47,708 nucleotides of DNA from Clostridia bacterium (GCA_029098305.1 JAQXOB010000028.1:1-47708); one strand, 5' to 3'; shown: positions 6,884-17,825, numbered from the stretch's first letter. Notes: generated by a model from the sequence alone, not told the origin. Numbers and translations: made by a program.

Positions 6884-8440
6884 ATGAACTATGATCTAAA
6901 ACTGTTAGATTGCACGCTTAGGGACGGCGGCTACGTTAATAATTGGAATTGGGGGTTTGAAAAAGCACGTCAAATTATTAATCTGTTGGTGAAGTCAAAT
7001 GTAGATATCGTAGAGGTAGGATTTCTGCGAAATGTAGATAACTATAACCCTCACGTGACTGTGTGCAATCGTATTGAAGAATTAAATAAATTGTTGCCAA
7101 CAAATCATGGTAACACCATGTTTTCTGCCATGGCAATGCGTAGTAATTATGATATATCAAAGCTAAGGGACTATTCCGGCAATGGAATAGAAATGATAAG
7201 AATAACAGCACATGATTATGATATAAAAGATGGTATGGATTTTGCCAGGGAGGTAAAGTCAAAAGGCTATAAACTCAGTATAAATCCTATCAATATCATG
7301 GGATATTCTGACAATGAGATATTATGGATTTTAGATCAGGTTAATCAGATTCAGCCATATCAGTTCTCGATCGTTGATACTTTTGGAAGCATGAAAAGAA
7401 GAGATCTGGATAGAATTGTGAGTATTGCAGATAACAATTTGGATAGCAATATCAGATTGGCACTTCACTTGCACGAAAATATGTCTATGGGATTTCACTT
7501 GGCACAAAATTTTGTAGATAAACATTTAAACAGACCTGTGTCTGTAGATGCAAGCTTGATGGGAATGGGACGTATTCCTGGAAATCTTCCTATAGAGCTA
7601 ATAGCTGATTATCTAAATGATTATACAGAAAGTAACTATGATATTGATCATATGATGGATGCTATACAGGATTATATTTCACCATTAAAAGGTAACACAG
7701 AATGGGGGTACACGCCGGCGTATTTTTTATCTGCAAGATATAATTTGCATAGAAACTATGCTGAATATTATTTAAATAAAGGTGATTTGACAAATAGAGA
7801 TATAAATCATATTCTCTCAAGATTTGACAATTCAAAAAAGACAGCCTTTGACTCAAAGTATGCTGATAGTGTCTATGAGAAATATAAAAATAACATTATA
7901 GATGATTCAGAGGATAGAAAAAATCTTAGTACATCACTAAGAGGAAAAAAAATTGTGGTTATTGCACCTGGTTCGTCCATTGTTCAATATCACGATACAA
8001 TCGGAGAGTATGCTAACCAGGAAGATGTCATAACGTTTTCTGTTAATTTTATACCAACTGACTATAGTTTGAATTATGCATTTTTTAGTAATAACAAACG
8101 CTTCGACAGCATAACAGAATTTTCATGTAAAACAATAGTAACATCTAATTTGAAAAATAATAATGCAGACTACGTGATCAACTATAATACCTTGTCAGGT
8201 GCCTTTGATCAGGGTTGCAATAGTCTGATAATGCTTCTAAAATTACTGAAAGATATGGATGTGGAAAAGGTTTACTTGGCTGGTGCCGATGGATACTCTA
8301 TGGATGGACAAGACTATTACAGTGACTCATTGAGAAGCTATTCAGTGCATGATAATTCTTTTAATTTAGCTGTATCTGAGGCTATTAAGAAGATTGATAT
8401 AAATCTTTCTTTCATAACACCATCTGGCTATAGTAGATAA
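6884..8440 (+). CDS. HMGL-type aldolase fused to a C-terminal GT42/DUF115-like domain
   Basis: 518-residue two-domain protein. Residues 1 to about 290 form an HMG-CoA-lyase-like (DRE-TIM metallolyase) barrel: LLDCTLRDGG gives the metal Asp9 and catalytic Arg13, and ALHLHEN (H195, H197, N199) supplies the other metal ligands. The family makes or breaks C-C bonds next to pyruvate-like enolates. After a linker, residues about 353-518 show VVIAPGSSI and VYLAGADGYS, reminiscent of the GNGPSL and IYLIGVD motifs of the DUF115/GT42 gene upstream, though the first loop is changed (PGSS for NGPS). Placed between CMP-Kdo synthetase and KdsC homologues, the barrel is the natural candidate to build the ulosonic acid skeleton in place of KdsA or NeuB. 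That role is inference. Confidence 0.78.
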   Translation: MNYDLKLLDCTLRDGGYVNNWNWGFEKARQIINLLVKSNVDIVEVGFLRNVDNYNPHVTVCNRIEELNKLLPTNHGNTMFSAMAMRSNYDISKLRDYSGNGIEMIRITAHDYDIKDGMDFAREVKSKGYKLSINPINIMGYSDNEILWILDQVNQIQPYQFSIVDTFGSMKRRDLDRIVSIADNNLDSNIRLALHLHENMSMGFHLAQNFVDKHLNRPVSVDASLMGMGRIPGNLPIELIADYLNDYTESNYDIDHMMDAIQDYISPLKGNTEWGYTPAYFLSARYNLHRNYAEYYLNKGDLTNRDINHILSRFDNSKKTAFDSKYADSVYEKYKNNIIDDSEDRKNLSTSLRGKKIVVIAPGSSIVQYHDTIGEYANQEDVITFSVNFIPTDYSLNYAFFSNNKRFDSITEFSCKTIVTSNLKNNNADYVINYNTLSGAFDQGCNSLIMLLKLLKDMDVEKVYLAGADGYSMDGQDYYSDSLRSYSVHDNSFNLAVSEAIKKIDINLSFITPSGYSR

Positions 8441-8481
8441 TTTTTTATTGATAATAGATTACATAAGGAGAGTGTACAATA

Positions 8482-9360
8482 ATGAGTGATAAGGAAATAA
8501 ATATTGCGGTTGCTTTTAATGATAAGTTTTGTATGCCTGCGAGTGTTATGCTACACTCACTATTTAAAAACAGCGGAGAGAGAAAAATCAGCTTGTTTCT
8601 GATGTATAACTCTCTTTCGAAGGAAAACAGAGCAAAAATACAAAAGCAAGTGACATCTTACGGTGGCAGATATAATGACATATGCATTGATTTAACTACG
8701 TTTAAAGACGCCTCACTTGCCAATAATCCTTTATATTCTGTAGAGATATATTATCGCATATTGTTGCCTTATATCACTGAGTTGGATCGGATTTTGTGGT
8801 TAGATGCTGATATTATAGTCAATGGTGACATTGCGGAATTGTACGACATTGATCTAGGAGCGGACTATATGGCTGCATGCATTGATGTTGGAGAAAAAGA
8901 TGGCAGAAGAAATGAAATAAAGGGTATATTAGGAATACAAGATCAGACTTATTTTAACACAGGTGTTCTTTTGATGGATTGTGCTAAAATCCGCAATAAT
9001 ATTTCTCAAGATGAGTTTTTTAATGCTATTGATAAATATTCTGATCATCTTGTATGTCCTGATCAGGATGTTATTAATCATGTTCTAGGAAACAAGACCT
9101 TAATTATAGACGAAAAATATAACTATCAGGGTCACATGACTCAAAGGGTAGAAGATACATTTATCACACACTTTATATATAAAAAGCCATGGAATATAGA
9201 TTATTATGGATTTTGTGATGATGTATTCTGGAAATATGCTCAGGATATTGGTTATTTGGACGAATATAAGAATTACATAAAAGCAAGAAAATCTATTGAA
9301 AAGAAAAATCTGCGAGCAGAAAGGTTTGCTGCAATTAAGAGAAAGATTTTTAAGAGATAA
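8482..9360 (+). CDS. Glycosyltransferase family 8 protein
   Basis: 292-residue retaining glycosyltransferase of the GT8 (LgtC/GspA-like) family, which normally uses UDP-galactose or UDP-glucose. INIAVAFNDKFCMPASVMLHSL at the N-terminus, the metal-binding DxD in LDRILWLDADIIVNGD (about residues 100-114), TYFNTGVLLMDCAKIR and CPDQDVINHVL are family hallmarks. The C-terminal tail is basic (KARKSIEKKNLRAERF), suggesting attachment to the inner membrane face. It has a clear AAGGAGAG ribosome site and lies inside the ulosonic-acid operon, so it probably adds a hexose to the same repeat unit. Donor and acceptor cannot be read from sequence. Confidence 0.9.
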   Translation: MSDKEINIAVAFNDKFCMPASVMLHSLFKNSGERKISLFLMYNSLSKENRAKIQKQVTSYGGRYNDICIDLTTFKDASLANNPLYSVEIYYRILLPYITELDRILWLDADIIVNGDIAELYDIDLGADYMAACIDVGEKDGRRNEIKGILGIQDQTYFNTGVLLMDCAKIRNNISQDEFFNAIDKYSDHLVCPDQDVINHVLGNKTLIIDEKYNYQGHMTQRVEDTFITHFIYKKPWNIDYYGFCDDVFWKYAQDIGYLDEYKNYIKARKSIEKKNLRAERFAAIKRKIFKR

Positions 9361-9365
9361 ATATT

Positions 9366-9881
9366 ATGGTTGATATAATTAAATATTTAGTTATTGATGT
9401 TGATGGTACCATGACAGATGCCGGTATCTATTATGATGAGCACGGAAACGAAACGAAAAAGTTTTGTACAAAGGATGCAGCTGGTCTCTTTGCTGCCCGT
9501 CAAGTGGGAATAAAAATAATTGTGTTGACAGGTAGACAATGTAAAGCAACAGAACGTCGCATGAACGAACTAAAAGTCGATTTTCTGTTCCAAAACATCA
9601 AGGATAAAAAGACATTCCTAGAACAGTTTATGAGGGATAATATGATAACTAAGGACGAAATGGGTTATATAGGTGATGACCTCAATGACTTATCACCTAT
9701 GGAACTAGCGGGATTTGTTGGATGTCCGCTCGATAGTTGTCAAGAGATTATCAGCATTTCCGATTATCAAAGCAACTTAAAAGGTGGTAATGGAGCTGTA
9801 AGAGATGTTATAGAACATTATCTGCGTGGTAAAGGCTTGTGGGATATTGCAGTGCAAAATGTGTACGGTATAGGTACTTAA
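9366..9881 (+). CDS. KdsC-like HAD phosphatase
   Basis: 171-residue phosphatase of the KdsC subfamily of HAD enzymes, which removes the terminal phosphate from Kdo-8-phosphate or related nonulosonate phosphates. HAD motif I is D11-V-D13-G-T-M-T, motif II is VLTGR with Thr55, the Lys of motif III is in NIKDKK (79-82) and motif IV is GDDLND (D104, D105). The C-terminal GGNGAVRDVIEHYL matches the KdsC lid segment (GG.GAVRE), a good discriminator from other small HADs. KdsC enzymes are tetramers with no cap domain, consistent with this length. As last gene of the operon it would dephosphorylate the aldolase product before CMP activation. The precise substrate is not known. Confidence 0.9.
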   Translation: MVDIIKYLVIDVDGTMTDAGIYYDEHGNETKKFCTKDAAGLFAARQVGIKIIVLTGRQCKATERRMNELKVDFLFQNIKDKKTFLEQFMRDNMITKDEMGYIGDDLNDLSPMELAGFVGCPLDSCQEIISISDYQSNLKGGNGAVRDVIEHYLRGKGLWDIAVQNVYGIGT

Positions 9882-9900
9882 TATTTGTTGAATCTAAATA

Positions 9901-9942
9901 AATCAGTGAGTTCTATTTAAGGTAGTTCTCACTGATTTTTTG
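9901..9942 (+). terminator. Terminator of the ulosonic-acid operon
   Basis: AATCAGTGAG (9901-9910) pairs with CTCACTGATT (9928-9937) and runs into TTTTT. It closes the operon that starts at the promoter near 3672 and separates it from rpoB. Confidence 0.88.
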
Positions 9943-10129
9943 TAACTATTATATTGATCTAATTACAGTTTCTGCATCATATCAAATTGATTTTATAGAA
10001 AAGTTTTTTATGTTAATGTAAAAATCTACGATATATACAAGATTATTTACCTTTAATTCATGATAAATATGACATAAACTATAAAAACAAAAAAAGTCAA
10101 GCAAAAGTCGGTTTTTTACCGAAATTAGC
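9943..10129. other. Non-coding stretch before the rpoB promoter
   Basis: AT-rich sequence with no gene that I can support. An open frame on the minus strand here overlaps the rpoB promoter and has no ribosome site. Confidence 0.5.
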
Positions 10130-10158
10130 TTGACATTTGACAAAATATAGTGTAAAAT
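10130..10158 (+). promoter_or_regulatory. rpoB promoter
   Basis: Consensus TTGACA (10130-10135) and TAAAAT (10153-10158) with 17-base spacing. The -35 box is overlapped by the right arm of a nested inverted repeat: GTCAAGC (10096-10102) with GCTTGAC (10128-10134), enclosing TCGGT/ACCGA around five T. The repeat could be an operator, or a structure in read-through RNA. Confidence 0.8.
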
Positions 10159-10164
10159 AATAAA

Positions 10165-10362
10165 CTGTCTAATATTGAACACGTGTGCAGTTTTGCACTT
10201 CCAACAATCACGATATTAACATAAACAAATTGCTTTGTCAATAGCGTTTTTTGGCATTATAGCAGATATGTCCTTTGGCAAACAGGTTTGATTATATCGG
10301 TATTGTTTGCGTGTTTGATACGCAGAGGAAAGCTGTAAATAAATGAATGGAGTGAATGCTAA
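10165..10362 (+). promoter_or_regulatory. Long rpoB leader
   Basis: About 200 untranslated bases between the predicted start site and the GTG of rpoB. It holds a small hairpin GTGCA-GTTT-TGCAC (10185-10198), a TGCGT/ACGCA hairpin near 10308-10325, and TTTGGCA twice (about 10249 and 10275). No known riboswitch was recognised and no rplL-type gene is present. Confidence 0.4.
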
Positions 10363-13300
10363 GTGGTTAATGTGAAACCGGTAAAGGTTGGTAAAACAAC
10401 AAGAATGAGTTTCTCCAAAATTGACGAAGTTATTGATATGCCTAATCTCATTGAGATTCAGAAAAAATCATATCAATGGTTCCTTGAAGAAGGTCTGAAA
10501 GATGTATTTAATGATGTTTCAGGCATTACTGACTATTCAGGCAACCTAATTTTGGACTTTGTTGATTATACACTCGATGTTGACCATCCTAATTACACTG
10601 TAGCAGAATGCAAAGAAAGAGATGCTACATTTGCCGCACCTTTAAGAGTGAGCGCAAGACTCATTAATAAAGAAACAGGCGAGATTAAAGAGTCGAATGT
10701 TTTTATGGGTGATTTCCCGCTTATGACCGCAAGCGGTACTTTTGTTATCAATGGTGCCGAGCGTGTAATCGTATCACAGCTTGTAAGAAGCCCTGGTGTT
10801 TATTACAAGATGGAGTATGACAAAACAGGTAAAAAGCTGTTCAGCTCTACTGTTATTCCAAACAGAGGCGCATGGCTTGAATATGAAAATGACGTAAACG
10901 ACGTATTTTATGTTCGTATAGATAAAAATCGCAAGATCCCGGTAACAGTATTCATTCGTTCACTTGGTTTGGGCACTGATGCAGAGATACTCGAATATTT
11001 CGGTGATGATGCCAGAATGATGGCTACAATCGAGAAGGATAATTGTAAAAACACCGAAGAGGCAATGCTTGAATTATTTAGAAAGCTACGCCCAACCGAA
11101 CCTCCAACAATCGAGAGCGCTCAGGCTCATATTGATACATTATTCTATGATACTCGTCGCTATGATATGTCAAGAGTTGGTAGATATAAATATAATGCAA
11201 AACTAAACCTTTCTTCAAGACTAGCAGGCTGTAAGCTTGCAGCACCTATTGCAAACCCACGCACAGGTGAGCTTGTTTGTGAAGAGGGCGAGGTAATCAC
11301 CAAGACTAAGGCTCTAGAGCTTGAAAACATGGGTATTACTTCTGCTTATGTTCAGCTTGAAGATAAGGTGGTTAAAATAATATCCAATGGTATGGTTGAT
11401 ATTGGATGTTATGTAGACTTTGATGCTGAGGCAGAATGTGGAATCAACGAGAAAGTACGCTTTAGCGTTCTTTGTGAGATTCTTGACGAAGCATCAAGCA
11501 CAGAAGAGCTCAAAGAACTAATCAGAAATCGTAAGAGCGACCTTATACCTAACATAATTACAACTGACGATATCTTCGCGACTATCAACTATATGAACAA
11601 TCTTGCAGAAGGTATCGGTGTTACAGACGATATTGACCACTTGGGCAACAGACGTATAAGATGCGTTGGTGAGCTTCTTCAAAACCAGTTTAGAATTGGT
11701 TTCTCACGTCTTGAGAGAGTTATTCGTGAGCGTATGACATTGAACGCTCAGGATCTTGACAAGCTTGCTCCAAACACACTTATCAATATCCGTCCTGTTA
11801 CAGCAGCAATCAAAGAATTCTTGGGTTCTTCACCACTTTCTCAGTTTATGGATCAGAATAATCCATTGGCAGAGCTTACACACAAGCGTCGTCTTTCTGC
11901 GCTTGGTCCTGGCGGTCTTTCTCGTGATCGTGCAGGATTCGAGGTTCGTGACGTTCACTATACACACTATGGTCGTATGTGTCCTATCGAGACTCCTGAA
12001 GGACCTAACATCGGACTTATCTCTTATCTTGCTACATTTGCTAAGATAAATGATTATGGTTTTATAGAAGCACCATTCCGTAAGATTGACAAAGAAACCG
12101 GCATCGTAACTGATGAGGTTATATACATGACAGCTGATGAAGAAGATGAATATATCGTAGCACAGGCTAATGAGCCACTTGACGAAAACGGAAGATTTAT
12201 CAACGCAAAGATAAACGGTAGATATCGTGATGAATTCGTAGAAGTAGAAAACTCCAGAGCAGACTTCATGGATGTATCACCTAAGATGGTTGTATCTGTT
12301 GCTACAGCTATGATCCCATTCCTTGAAAATGATGACGCAAACCGTGCATTGATGGGATCTAACATGCAGCGTCAGGCTGTTCCGCTACTCGTTACAGAGT
12401 CACCGATCGTAGGCACCGGTATGGAATATAAGGCTGGTGTAGACTCCGGTGTTTGCTTGCTTAGTGAAGAAGATGGCGTTGTTCTCAGCGCTAGTGCAGA
12501 TAAAATTAAAATTCAGTACGATTCCGGCAGAGTTCAGGAGTTCATTGTAACAAAGTTTGCCCGTTCCAACCAGGGTACATGTATCAATCAAATTCCTGTC
12601 GTTTCCACAGGCGAGAGGGTAGTTAAGAATCAGGTTATCTCAGACGGACCTGCCACAAGTAATGGTGAAATCAGCCTTGGTAAAAATGCCCTTATAGGCT
12701 TTATGACTTGGGAAGGTTATAACTATGAGGATGCTGTTCTTATTAGTGAAAAAATAGTACGTGAAGATGTTTACACATCTATTCATATAGAAGAATATGA
12801 GCTTGAATCAAGAGATACAAAGCTCGGACCGGAAGAAATCACAAGAGATATTCCTAATGTCGGCGACGATATGCTCAAAAACCTCGATGAAACAGGTATT
12901 ATCAGAATCGGTGCCGAGGTTAGAACAGGTGATATTCTCGTTGGTAAGGTTACACCAAAGGGTGAAACCGAATTAACATCAGAAGAGCGCTTGCTGAGAG
13001 CTATCTTCGGTGAAAAGGCAAGAGAAGTAAGAGATACATCACTCAGAGTACCTCATGGTGAATGTGGTATTGTTGTTGACGTAAAGGTGTTTACCCGTGA
13101 AAACTGTGATGAACTTCAGCCTGGTGTCAATAAGGTTGTTCGTTGCTATCTTGCACAAAAGCGTAAAATCTCTGTCGGAGATAAGATGGCTGGTCGTCAT
13201 GGTAACAAGGGTGTTGTTTCCAGAATACTCCCTGTTGAGGATATGCCATTCTTGCCGGACGGTACTCCGCTTGATATCGTTCTTAACCCTCTCGGTGTTC

Positions 13301-14148
13301 CATCACGTATGAACATCGGTCAGGTACTCGAGGTTCACCTCGGATATGCAGCTAAGGCACTTGGCTGGAAGATTATGACTCCTGTCTTTGACGGAGCCCA
13401 CGAACAAGATATATTCGCACTCTTCAACGACCTTGTAGAGAGCGAAAAGCAAAAGGTTGAGGCTAGAGGCGAAGAATTTGATGAGAAGAAGATAGGCATT
13501 TCAAAGAACGGCAAAATCTGGCTCAAAGATGGCCGAACAGGTGAATACTTTGACAACCCTGTTACAGTTGGATATATGTACTATCTCAAGCTGCACCACC
13601 TTGTTGATGATAAGATTCATGCACGTTCCACAGGTCCATATTCACTCGTAACACAGCAGCCTTTGGGTGGTAAAGCACAGTTTGGCGGACAGCGTTTCGG
13701 AGAAATGGAAGTTTGGGCACTTGAGGCTTATGGTGCTGCTTATACATTGCAGGAAATCCTCACAGTTAAATCTGACGACGTTGTAGGACGTGTTAAGGCA
13801 TATGAAGCTATCGTAAAGGGACAGAATATCCCAACTCCGGGTATACCAGAGGCATTTAAAGTTCTCATCAAAGAGCTTCAGTCACTTGCTCTTGATGTTA
13901 AGGTTCTTGACAGAGAGGGTGAAGAGATCGACCTCAAGCAAAGCTTTGATGAAGACGAGTCTTATATTGATGATGGTATTGGCATTGAGGAACCTATCTT
14001 TGATGAGCAAACGGTTGTTACCAAGGGAGATATGGATAGCTATCTGTTAGATGAAAGCCAATCAGAGGACGATGATAATTATTTTGACGAGTCGAGTCTA
14101 TATGATGACGATTCCGATGATGATTCGTTTAATGACATTGACGAATAA
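10363..14148 (+). CDS. rpoB: DNA-directed RNA polymerase subunit beta
   Basis: Full-length beta subunit, 1261 residues, part of the RNA polymerase core. Conserved blocks are present throughout, including RSPGVYY, the rifampicin-pocket region [19 protein letters not shown] with [14 protein letters not shown] (about residues 486-520) and [13 protein letters not shown]. The rifampicin residues look wild-type. The end carries a strongly acidic extension of about 65 residues (clusters such as [10 protein letters not shown] and [11 protein letters not shown]). GTG start is chosen from GGAGTG 8 bases upstream and a normal N-terminus. It has its own promoter, and rplJ/rplL are not upstream as they usually are in Firmicutes; a glycan operon is there instead. 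rpoC follows after 34 bases. Confidence 0.98.
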   Translation: MVNVKPVKVGKTTRMSFSKIDEVIDMPNLIEIQKKSYQWFLEEGLKDVFNDVSGITDYSGNLILDFVDYTLDVDHPNYTVAECKERDATFAAPLRVSARLINKETGEIKESNVFMGDFPLMTASGTFVINGAERVIVSQLVRSPGVYYKMEYDKTGKKLFSSTVIPNRGAWLEYENDVNDVFYVRIDKNRKIPVTVFIRSLGLGTDAEILEYFGDDARMMATIEKDNCKNTEEAMLELFRKLRPTEPPTIESAQAHIDTLFYDTRRYDMSRVGRYKYNAKLNLSSRLAGCKLAAPIANPRTGELVCEEGEVITKTKALELENMGITSAYVQLEDKVVKIISNGMVDIGCYVDFDAEAECGINEKVRFSVLCEILDEASSTEELKELIRNRKSDLIPNIITTDDIFATINYMNNLAEGIGVTDDIDHLGNRRIRCVGELLQNQFRIGFSRLERVIRERMTLNAQDLDKLAPNTLINIRPVTAAIKEFLGSSPLSQFMDQNNPLAELTHKRRLSALGPGGLSRDRAGFEVRDVHYTHYGRMCPIETPEGPNIGLISYLATFAKINDYGFIEAPFRKIDKETGIVTDEVIYMTADEEDEYIVAQANEPLDENGRFINAKINGRYRDEFVEVENSRADFMDVSPKMVVSVATAMIPFLENDDANRALMGSNMQRQAVPLLVTESPIVGTGMEYKAGVDSGVCLLSEEDGVVLSASADKIKIQYDSGRVQEFIVTKFARSNQGTCINQIPVVSTGERVVKNQVISDGPATSNGEISLGKNALIGFMTWEGYNYEDAVLISEKIVREDVYTSIHIEEYELESRDTKLGPEEITRDIPNVGDDMLKNLDETGIIRIGAEVRTGDILVGKVTPKGETELTSEERLLRAIFGEKAREVRDTSLRVPHGECGIVVDVKVFTRENCDELQPGVNKVVRCYLAQKRKISVGDKMAGRHGNKGVVSRILPVEDMPFLPDGTPLDIVLNPLGVPSRMNIGQVLEVHLGYAAKALGWKIMTPVFDGAHEQDIFALFNDLVESEKQKVEARGEEFDEKKIGISKNGKIWLKDGRTGEYFDNPVTVGYMYYLKLHHLVDDKIHARSTGPYSLVTQQPLGGKAQFGGQRFGEMEVWALEAYGAAYTLQEILTVKSDDVVGRVKAYEAIVKGQNIPTPGIPEAFKVLIKELQSLALDVKVLDREGEEIDLKQSFDEDESYIDDGIGIEEPIFDEQTVVTKGDMDSYLLDESQSEDDDNYFDESSLYDDDSDDDSFNDIDE

Positions 14149-14182
14149 TATACGGAAATATTATTGAAAGGAATGGTCTGTA

Positions 14183-17100
14183 ATGGAATTTAATGTATTT
14201 GACTCAATAAAAATAGGCATAGCATCACCAGACAGAATCAGAGAATGGTCTTATGGTGAAGTAAAAAAGCCTGAAACCATAAATTACCGTACACTAAAGC
14301 CAGAACGTGATGGTTTATATTGTGAACGCATTTTCGGTCCTCAAAAGGACTGGGAATGCCATTGCGGTAAATACAAAAGAATAAGATTTAAAGGAAAAAT
14401 ATGCGAACGCTGCGGTGTTGAAGTTACCAGAGCGAAGGAACGTCGTGAGCGTATGGGACATATTGAGCTTGCCGCTCCTGTGTCTCACATATGGTATTTT
14501 AAGGGAATACCATCAAGAATAGGTCTTATGCTTGATATTTCTCCTAGAATGCTCGAAAAAGTTCTCTATTTTGGTGCATATGTTGTAACTGACCCAGGTG
14601 ATGCATCCAGAGAAATTCAAAAATATGATTTCTTAACAGAAAAAGAATACAGAGATCTTGTAGAAAAATATGATGATGGCTTTAAGGCATCTATGGGTGC
14701 CGAGGCTATCAAAGAGTTGCTTCAAGAAATTGATCTTGAAGAGCTTTCAGAGTCTCTCAAGGCTGAGCTTGAAGATGCTTCAGGTCAGAAGAAAGTGCGC
14801 ATAATGAAGCGTCTAGAGGTTGTAGAAGCTTTTAGAATTAGTGGAAACCGTCCTGAATGGATGATACTTGATGTTGTTCCTGTTATTCCACCGGATATCC
14901 GTCCTATGGTACAGCTCGATGGTGGTAGATTTGCAACAAGCGATTTGAACGATCTCTATCGTCGTGTTATCAACAGAAACAATCGTCTTGCACGTTTGCT
15001 TGAGCTTCAAGCTCCAGATATCATTATTAGAAACGAAAAGCGCATGCTCCAAGAGGCTGTAGATGCTCTTATTGACAATGGTAGAAGAGGCAGACCTGTT
15101 ACCGGTCCTAACAATAGAGCACTCAAATCTTTGTCTGATATGCTTAAGGGTAAGCAGGGACGTTTCCGTCAGAACTTGCTTGGTAAACGTGTTGACTACT
15201 CCGGACGTTCTGTTATCGTTGTTGGTCCAGAGCTTAAGATGTATCAGTGTGGTTTGCCAAAAGAAATGGCACTTGAGCTGTTTAAGCCATTTGTAATGAA
15301 ACGTCTTGTAGAAACAAAGGCTGTTCAGAATATAAAGGCTGCCAGAAAAGCGGTAGATCGTTCTAAGCCAGAGGTTTGGGATGCACTTGAGGTTGTTATT
15401 AAGGGTCATCCGGTTCTCCTTAACCGTGCTCCTACACTTCACAGACTTGGTATTCAGGCATTTGAACCTGTACTTGTTGAGGGTCGTGCACTCAAACTGC
15501 ATCCACTTGTTTGTACAGCTTATAATGCAGACTTTGACGGTGACCAAATGGCTGTTCACGTTCCGCTTTCTGCAGAAGCACAGGCAGAAGCAAGATTCCT
15601 TATGCTTGCTGCCGGTAACTTGCTCAAACCATCTGATGGTAAACCAGTGGCAGTTCCTACACAGGATATGATTCTTGGTTCTTATTATCTCACACTTGAT
15701 AAGGACAATCAGCCTGGCGAAGGCAAGATTTTCCGTGATGTAGACGAAGCTATTATGGCTTATGAGAACAAGATCATCAATCTCCACAGTAAAATTAAGG
15801 TTAGACGTGAGATTGAGGAAAACGGCGTGAAGACACAGGGTATCATAGATACTACAGTTGGTATTATCATATTCAACCGTGCTATTCCTCAAGATTTGGG
15901 CTTTGTAGATAGATCAAAGCCTGAAAACAAATTCAGATTTGAAATTGAGTTCCTCGTTGGCAAGAAACAACTTGGAAAAATTATTGATAAATGTATTAAA
16001 AAGCATGGCACAGAAATTACATCTCAGGTTCTTGATGCAATTAAAGCACAGGGTTATAAATACTCCACAAGAGGTGCTATCACTGTTGCTGTTTGTGATG
16101 CAGAGATTCCACCTGCAAAGAAAGAACTCATAGCTGATGCAGAGAAGCAGGTAGATAAGGTAGCAAACTTCTACAAAAAAGGTCTTATCTCTAATGATGA
16201 ACGCTACAAGAAGGTTCTCGAAATTTGGGATAAGTGCACAAACGATGTTACAAAGGCACTTCAAGGCAATCTCGACCAATACAACCCTATCTTTATGATG
16301 GCAGACTCCGGTGCTCGTGGTAGCATGAGCCAGATTCGTCAGCTCGCAGGTATGCGTGGTCTTATTGCAAATACATCAGGTAAAACAATTGAAATTCCCA
16401 TCAGAGCTAACTATCGTGAAGGTCTTAACATTTTGGAATACTTTATTTCTTCTCGTGGTGCGCGTAAGGGTCTTGCTGATACAGCTCTAAGAACAGCTGA
16501 CTCCGGTTACCTCACACGTCGTCTTGTTGACGTATCACAAGATGTTATTATCCGTGAGGACGATTGTGGTACTACAGATGGACTTGAGGTATTTGACATT
16601 TGTGACGGCAGACAAGTTATCGAAGGTCTCAGCGAGCGTCTACAAGGCAGATATCTCTGTGAAGACTTTGTTGATGAGTCTACAGGTGAGGTTCTAGTTT
16701 CTAAGGATGTAATGATGACTGATGATGATGCAGAGAAGATTGTAAATGCAGGCGTTAAGAAGATAAAAATTCGTTCTATTCTTAATTGTTGCAGTAAGCA
16801 TGGTATTTGTAAGAAGTGCTACGGATCAAACCTTGCAAATGGTATGCCTGTTACAATCGGTGAGGCAGTTGGTATTATCGCTGCACAGTCCATCGGTGAA
16901 CCTGGTACACAGCTTACCATGCGTACATTCCATACTGGTGGTGTTGCTAGTGCAGAAGATATTACTCAAGGTCTTCCAAGAGTTGAAGAACTCTTCGAAG
17001 GCAGAAAGCCAAAGCATCTTGCTATAGTAAGTGAAATTAGTGGTAAATTACGTTATGAAGAGATCAAGGGCAACCGCCATGCTGTAATCTTCAATAGAGA

Positions 17101-17746
17101 AACAGGAGAGGAGAGGAGTTATCTCATTCCTTTCGGTTCACGCACAAAGAACGAGGATGGAACAGAAATTAAGGCTGGAGATCTCATCACAGAGGGCTCA
17201 GTAAATCCACACGATATTCTCGCTATTCTTGGCGGCGATGCTGTTCAGAATTACCTTATCGAAGAAGTACAGCGTGTTTATAGAATGCAGGGTGTTGATA
17301 TCAATGATAAGCACATTGAGGTTATCGTTCGTCAGATGATGCGTAAGGTTCGCATTGAAGACAACGGAAGCACACTTCTACTTCCAGGCACACTTGCTGA
17401 TAAGGGCGATGTTCAAACAGCTAACGAAGAAATACGCAAGAGAATTGAAGCAGGTGAAGAAGGCTTGCAGGAAGCTACCTATACACAGGCACTTCTTGGT
17501 ATCACAAAAGCCTCAATAGCAACAGATTCGTTCCTCAGTGCTGCTTCGTTCCAAGAGACAACCCGTGTTCTAACAGATGCTGCTATCAAGGGTAAGAAAG
17601 ACCCACTGTTTGGTCTTAAAGAAAATGTTATTATCGGTAAGCTTGTTCCAGCCGGTACTGGTATGCATCGTTATAACGAGATTGATGTTAGATCAAAGGA
17701 AGTTGAAAAAGAGGTTCTTCCTATCGATAGTGCAGATGTAATCTGA
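14183..17746 (+). CDS. rpoC: DNA-directed RNA polymerase subunit beta'
   Basis: Full-length beta-prime subunit, 1187 residues. The N-terminal zinc ribbon is seen as C59, C61, C74 and C77 ([14 protein letters not shown]). The catalytic Mg site is [18 protein letters not shown] near residue 450. The second zinc site ([16 protein letters not shown], about 865-880) and the conserved [16 protein letters not shown] follow. No large lineage insertion is evident, and length is usual for Clostridia. It is co-transcribed with rpoB (34-base gap, AAAGGAATG ribosome site) and followed by a terminator rather than by rpsL-rpsG-fusA, so the rpoBC unit stands alone here. Confidence 0.98.
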   Translation: MEFNVFDSIKIGIASPDRIREWSYGEVKKPETINYRTLKPERDGLYCERIFGPQKDWECHCGKYKRIRFKGKICERCGVEVTRAKERRERMGHIELAAPVSHIWYFKGIPSRIGLMLDISPRMLEKVLYFGAYVVTDPGDASREIQKYDFLTEKEYRDLVEKYDDGFKASMGAEAIKELLQEIDLEELSESLKAELEDASGQKKVRIMKRLEVVEAFRISGNRPEWMILDVVPVIPPDIRPMVQLDGGRFATSDLNDLYRRVINRNNRLARLLELQAPDIIIRNEKRMLQEAVDALIDNGRRGRPVTGPNNRALKSLSDMLKGKQGRFRQNLLGKRVDYSGRSVIVVGPELKMYQCGLPKEMALELFKPFVMKRLVETKAVQNIKAARKAVDRSKPEVWDALEVVIKGHPVLLNRAPTLHRLGIQAFEPVLVEGRALKLHPLVCTAYNADFDGDQMAVHVPLSAEAQAEARFLMLAAGNLLKPSDGKPVAVPTQDMILGSYYLTLDKDNQPGEGKIFRDVDEAIMAYENKIINLHSKIKVRREIEENGVKTQGIIDTTVGIIIFNRAIPQDLGFVDRSKPENKFRFEIEFLVGKKQLGKIIDKCIKKHGTEITSQVLDAIKAQGYKYSTRGAITVAVCDAEIPPAKKELIADAEKQVDKVANFYKKGLISNDERYKKVLEIWDKCTNDVTKALQGNLDQYNPIFMMADSGARGSMSQIRQLAGMRGLIANTSGKTIEIPIRANYREGLNILEYFISSRGARKGLADTALRTADSGYLTRRLVDVSQDVIIREDDCGTTDGLEVFDICDGRQVIEGLSERLQGRYLCEDFVDESTGEVLVSKDVMMTDDDAEKIVNAGVKKIKIRSILNCCSKHGICKKCYGSNLANGMPVTIGEAVGIIAAQSIGEPGTQLTMRTFHTGGVASAEDITQGLPRVEELFEGRKPKHLAIVSEISGKLRYEEIKGNRHAVIFNRETGEERSYLIPFGSRTKNEDGTEIKAGDLITEGSVNPHDILAILGGDAVQNYLIEEVQRVYRMQGVDINDKHIEVIVRQMMRKVRIEDNGSTLLLPGTLADKGDVQTANEEIRKRIEAGEEGLQEATYTQALLGITKASIATDSFLSAASFQETTRVLTDAAIKGKKDPLFGLKENVIIGKLVPAGTGMHRYNEIDVRSKEVEKEVLPIDSADVI

Positions 17747-17772
17747 TAACAATTTTTGAATATATAATAAAA

Positions 17773-17807
17773 ACAGTCGAAAGCGAAAAACTTTCGGCTG
17801 TTTTTTT
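17773..17807 (+). terminator. Terminator after rpoC
   Basis: ACAGTCGAAAG (17773-17783) pairs with CTTTCGGCTGT (17791-17801), one T-G pair, followed by a run of T. Strong terminator for rpoBC. Confidence 0.9.
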
Positions 17808-17825
17808 AGGTGTAGATACAAATCA

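Noticed and set aside
6148-9881. Genuine Kdo for lipopolysaccharide
   Set aside because: There are no lpx, waa or kdsA genes, and the other genes point to a spore-forming Gram-positive, so a capsular or wall sugar is more likely.
9982-10182. A 66-codon minus-strand frame before rpoB
   Set aside because: It overlaps the rpoB promoter, has no ribosome site and AT-driven composition.
11818-11940. Rifampicin-resistance mutation in rpoB
   Set aside because: The pocket residues (Q, D, H, R and S positions in the LSQFMDQNN to RRLSALGPG region) are all the sensitive type.
14813-15892. A 359-codon open frame on the minus strand within rpoC
   Set aside because: It lies entirely antisense to the highly conserved rpoC core, lacks a ribosome site and has a Cys/Asn/Thr-rich composition typical of reverse-frame translation.
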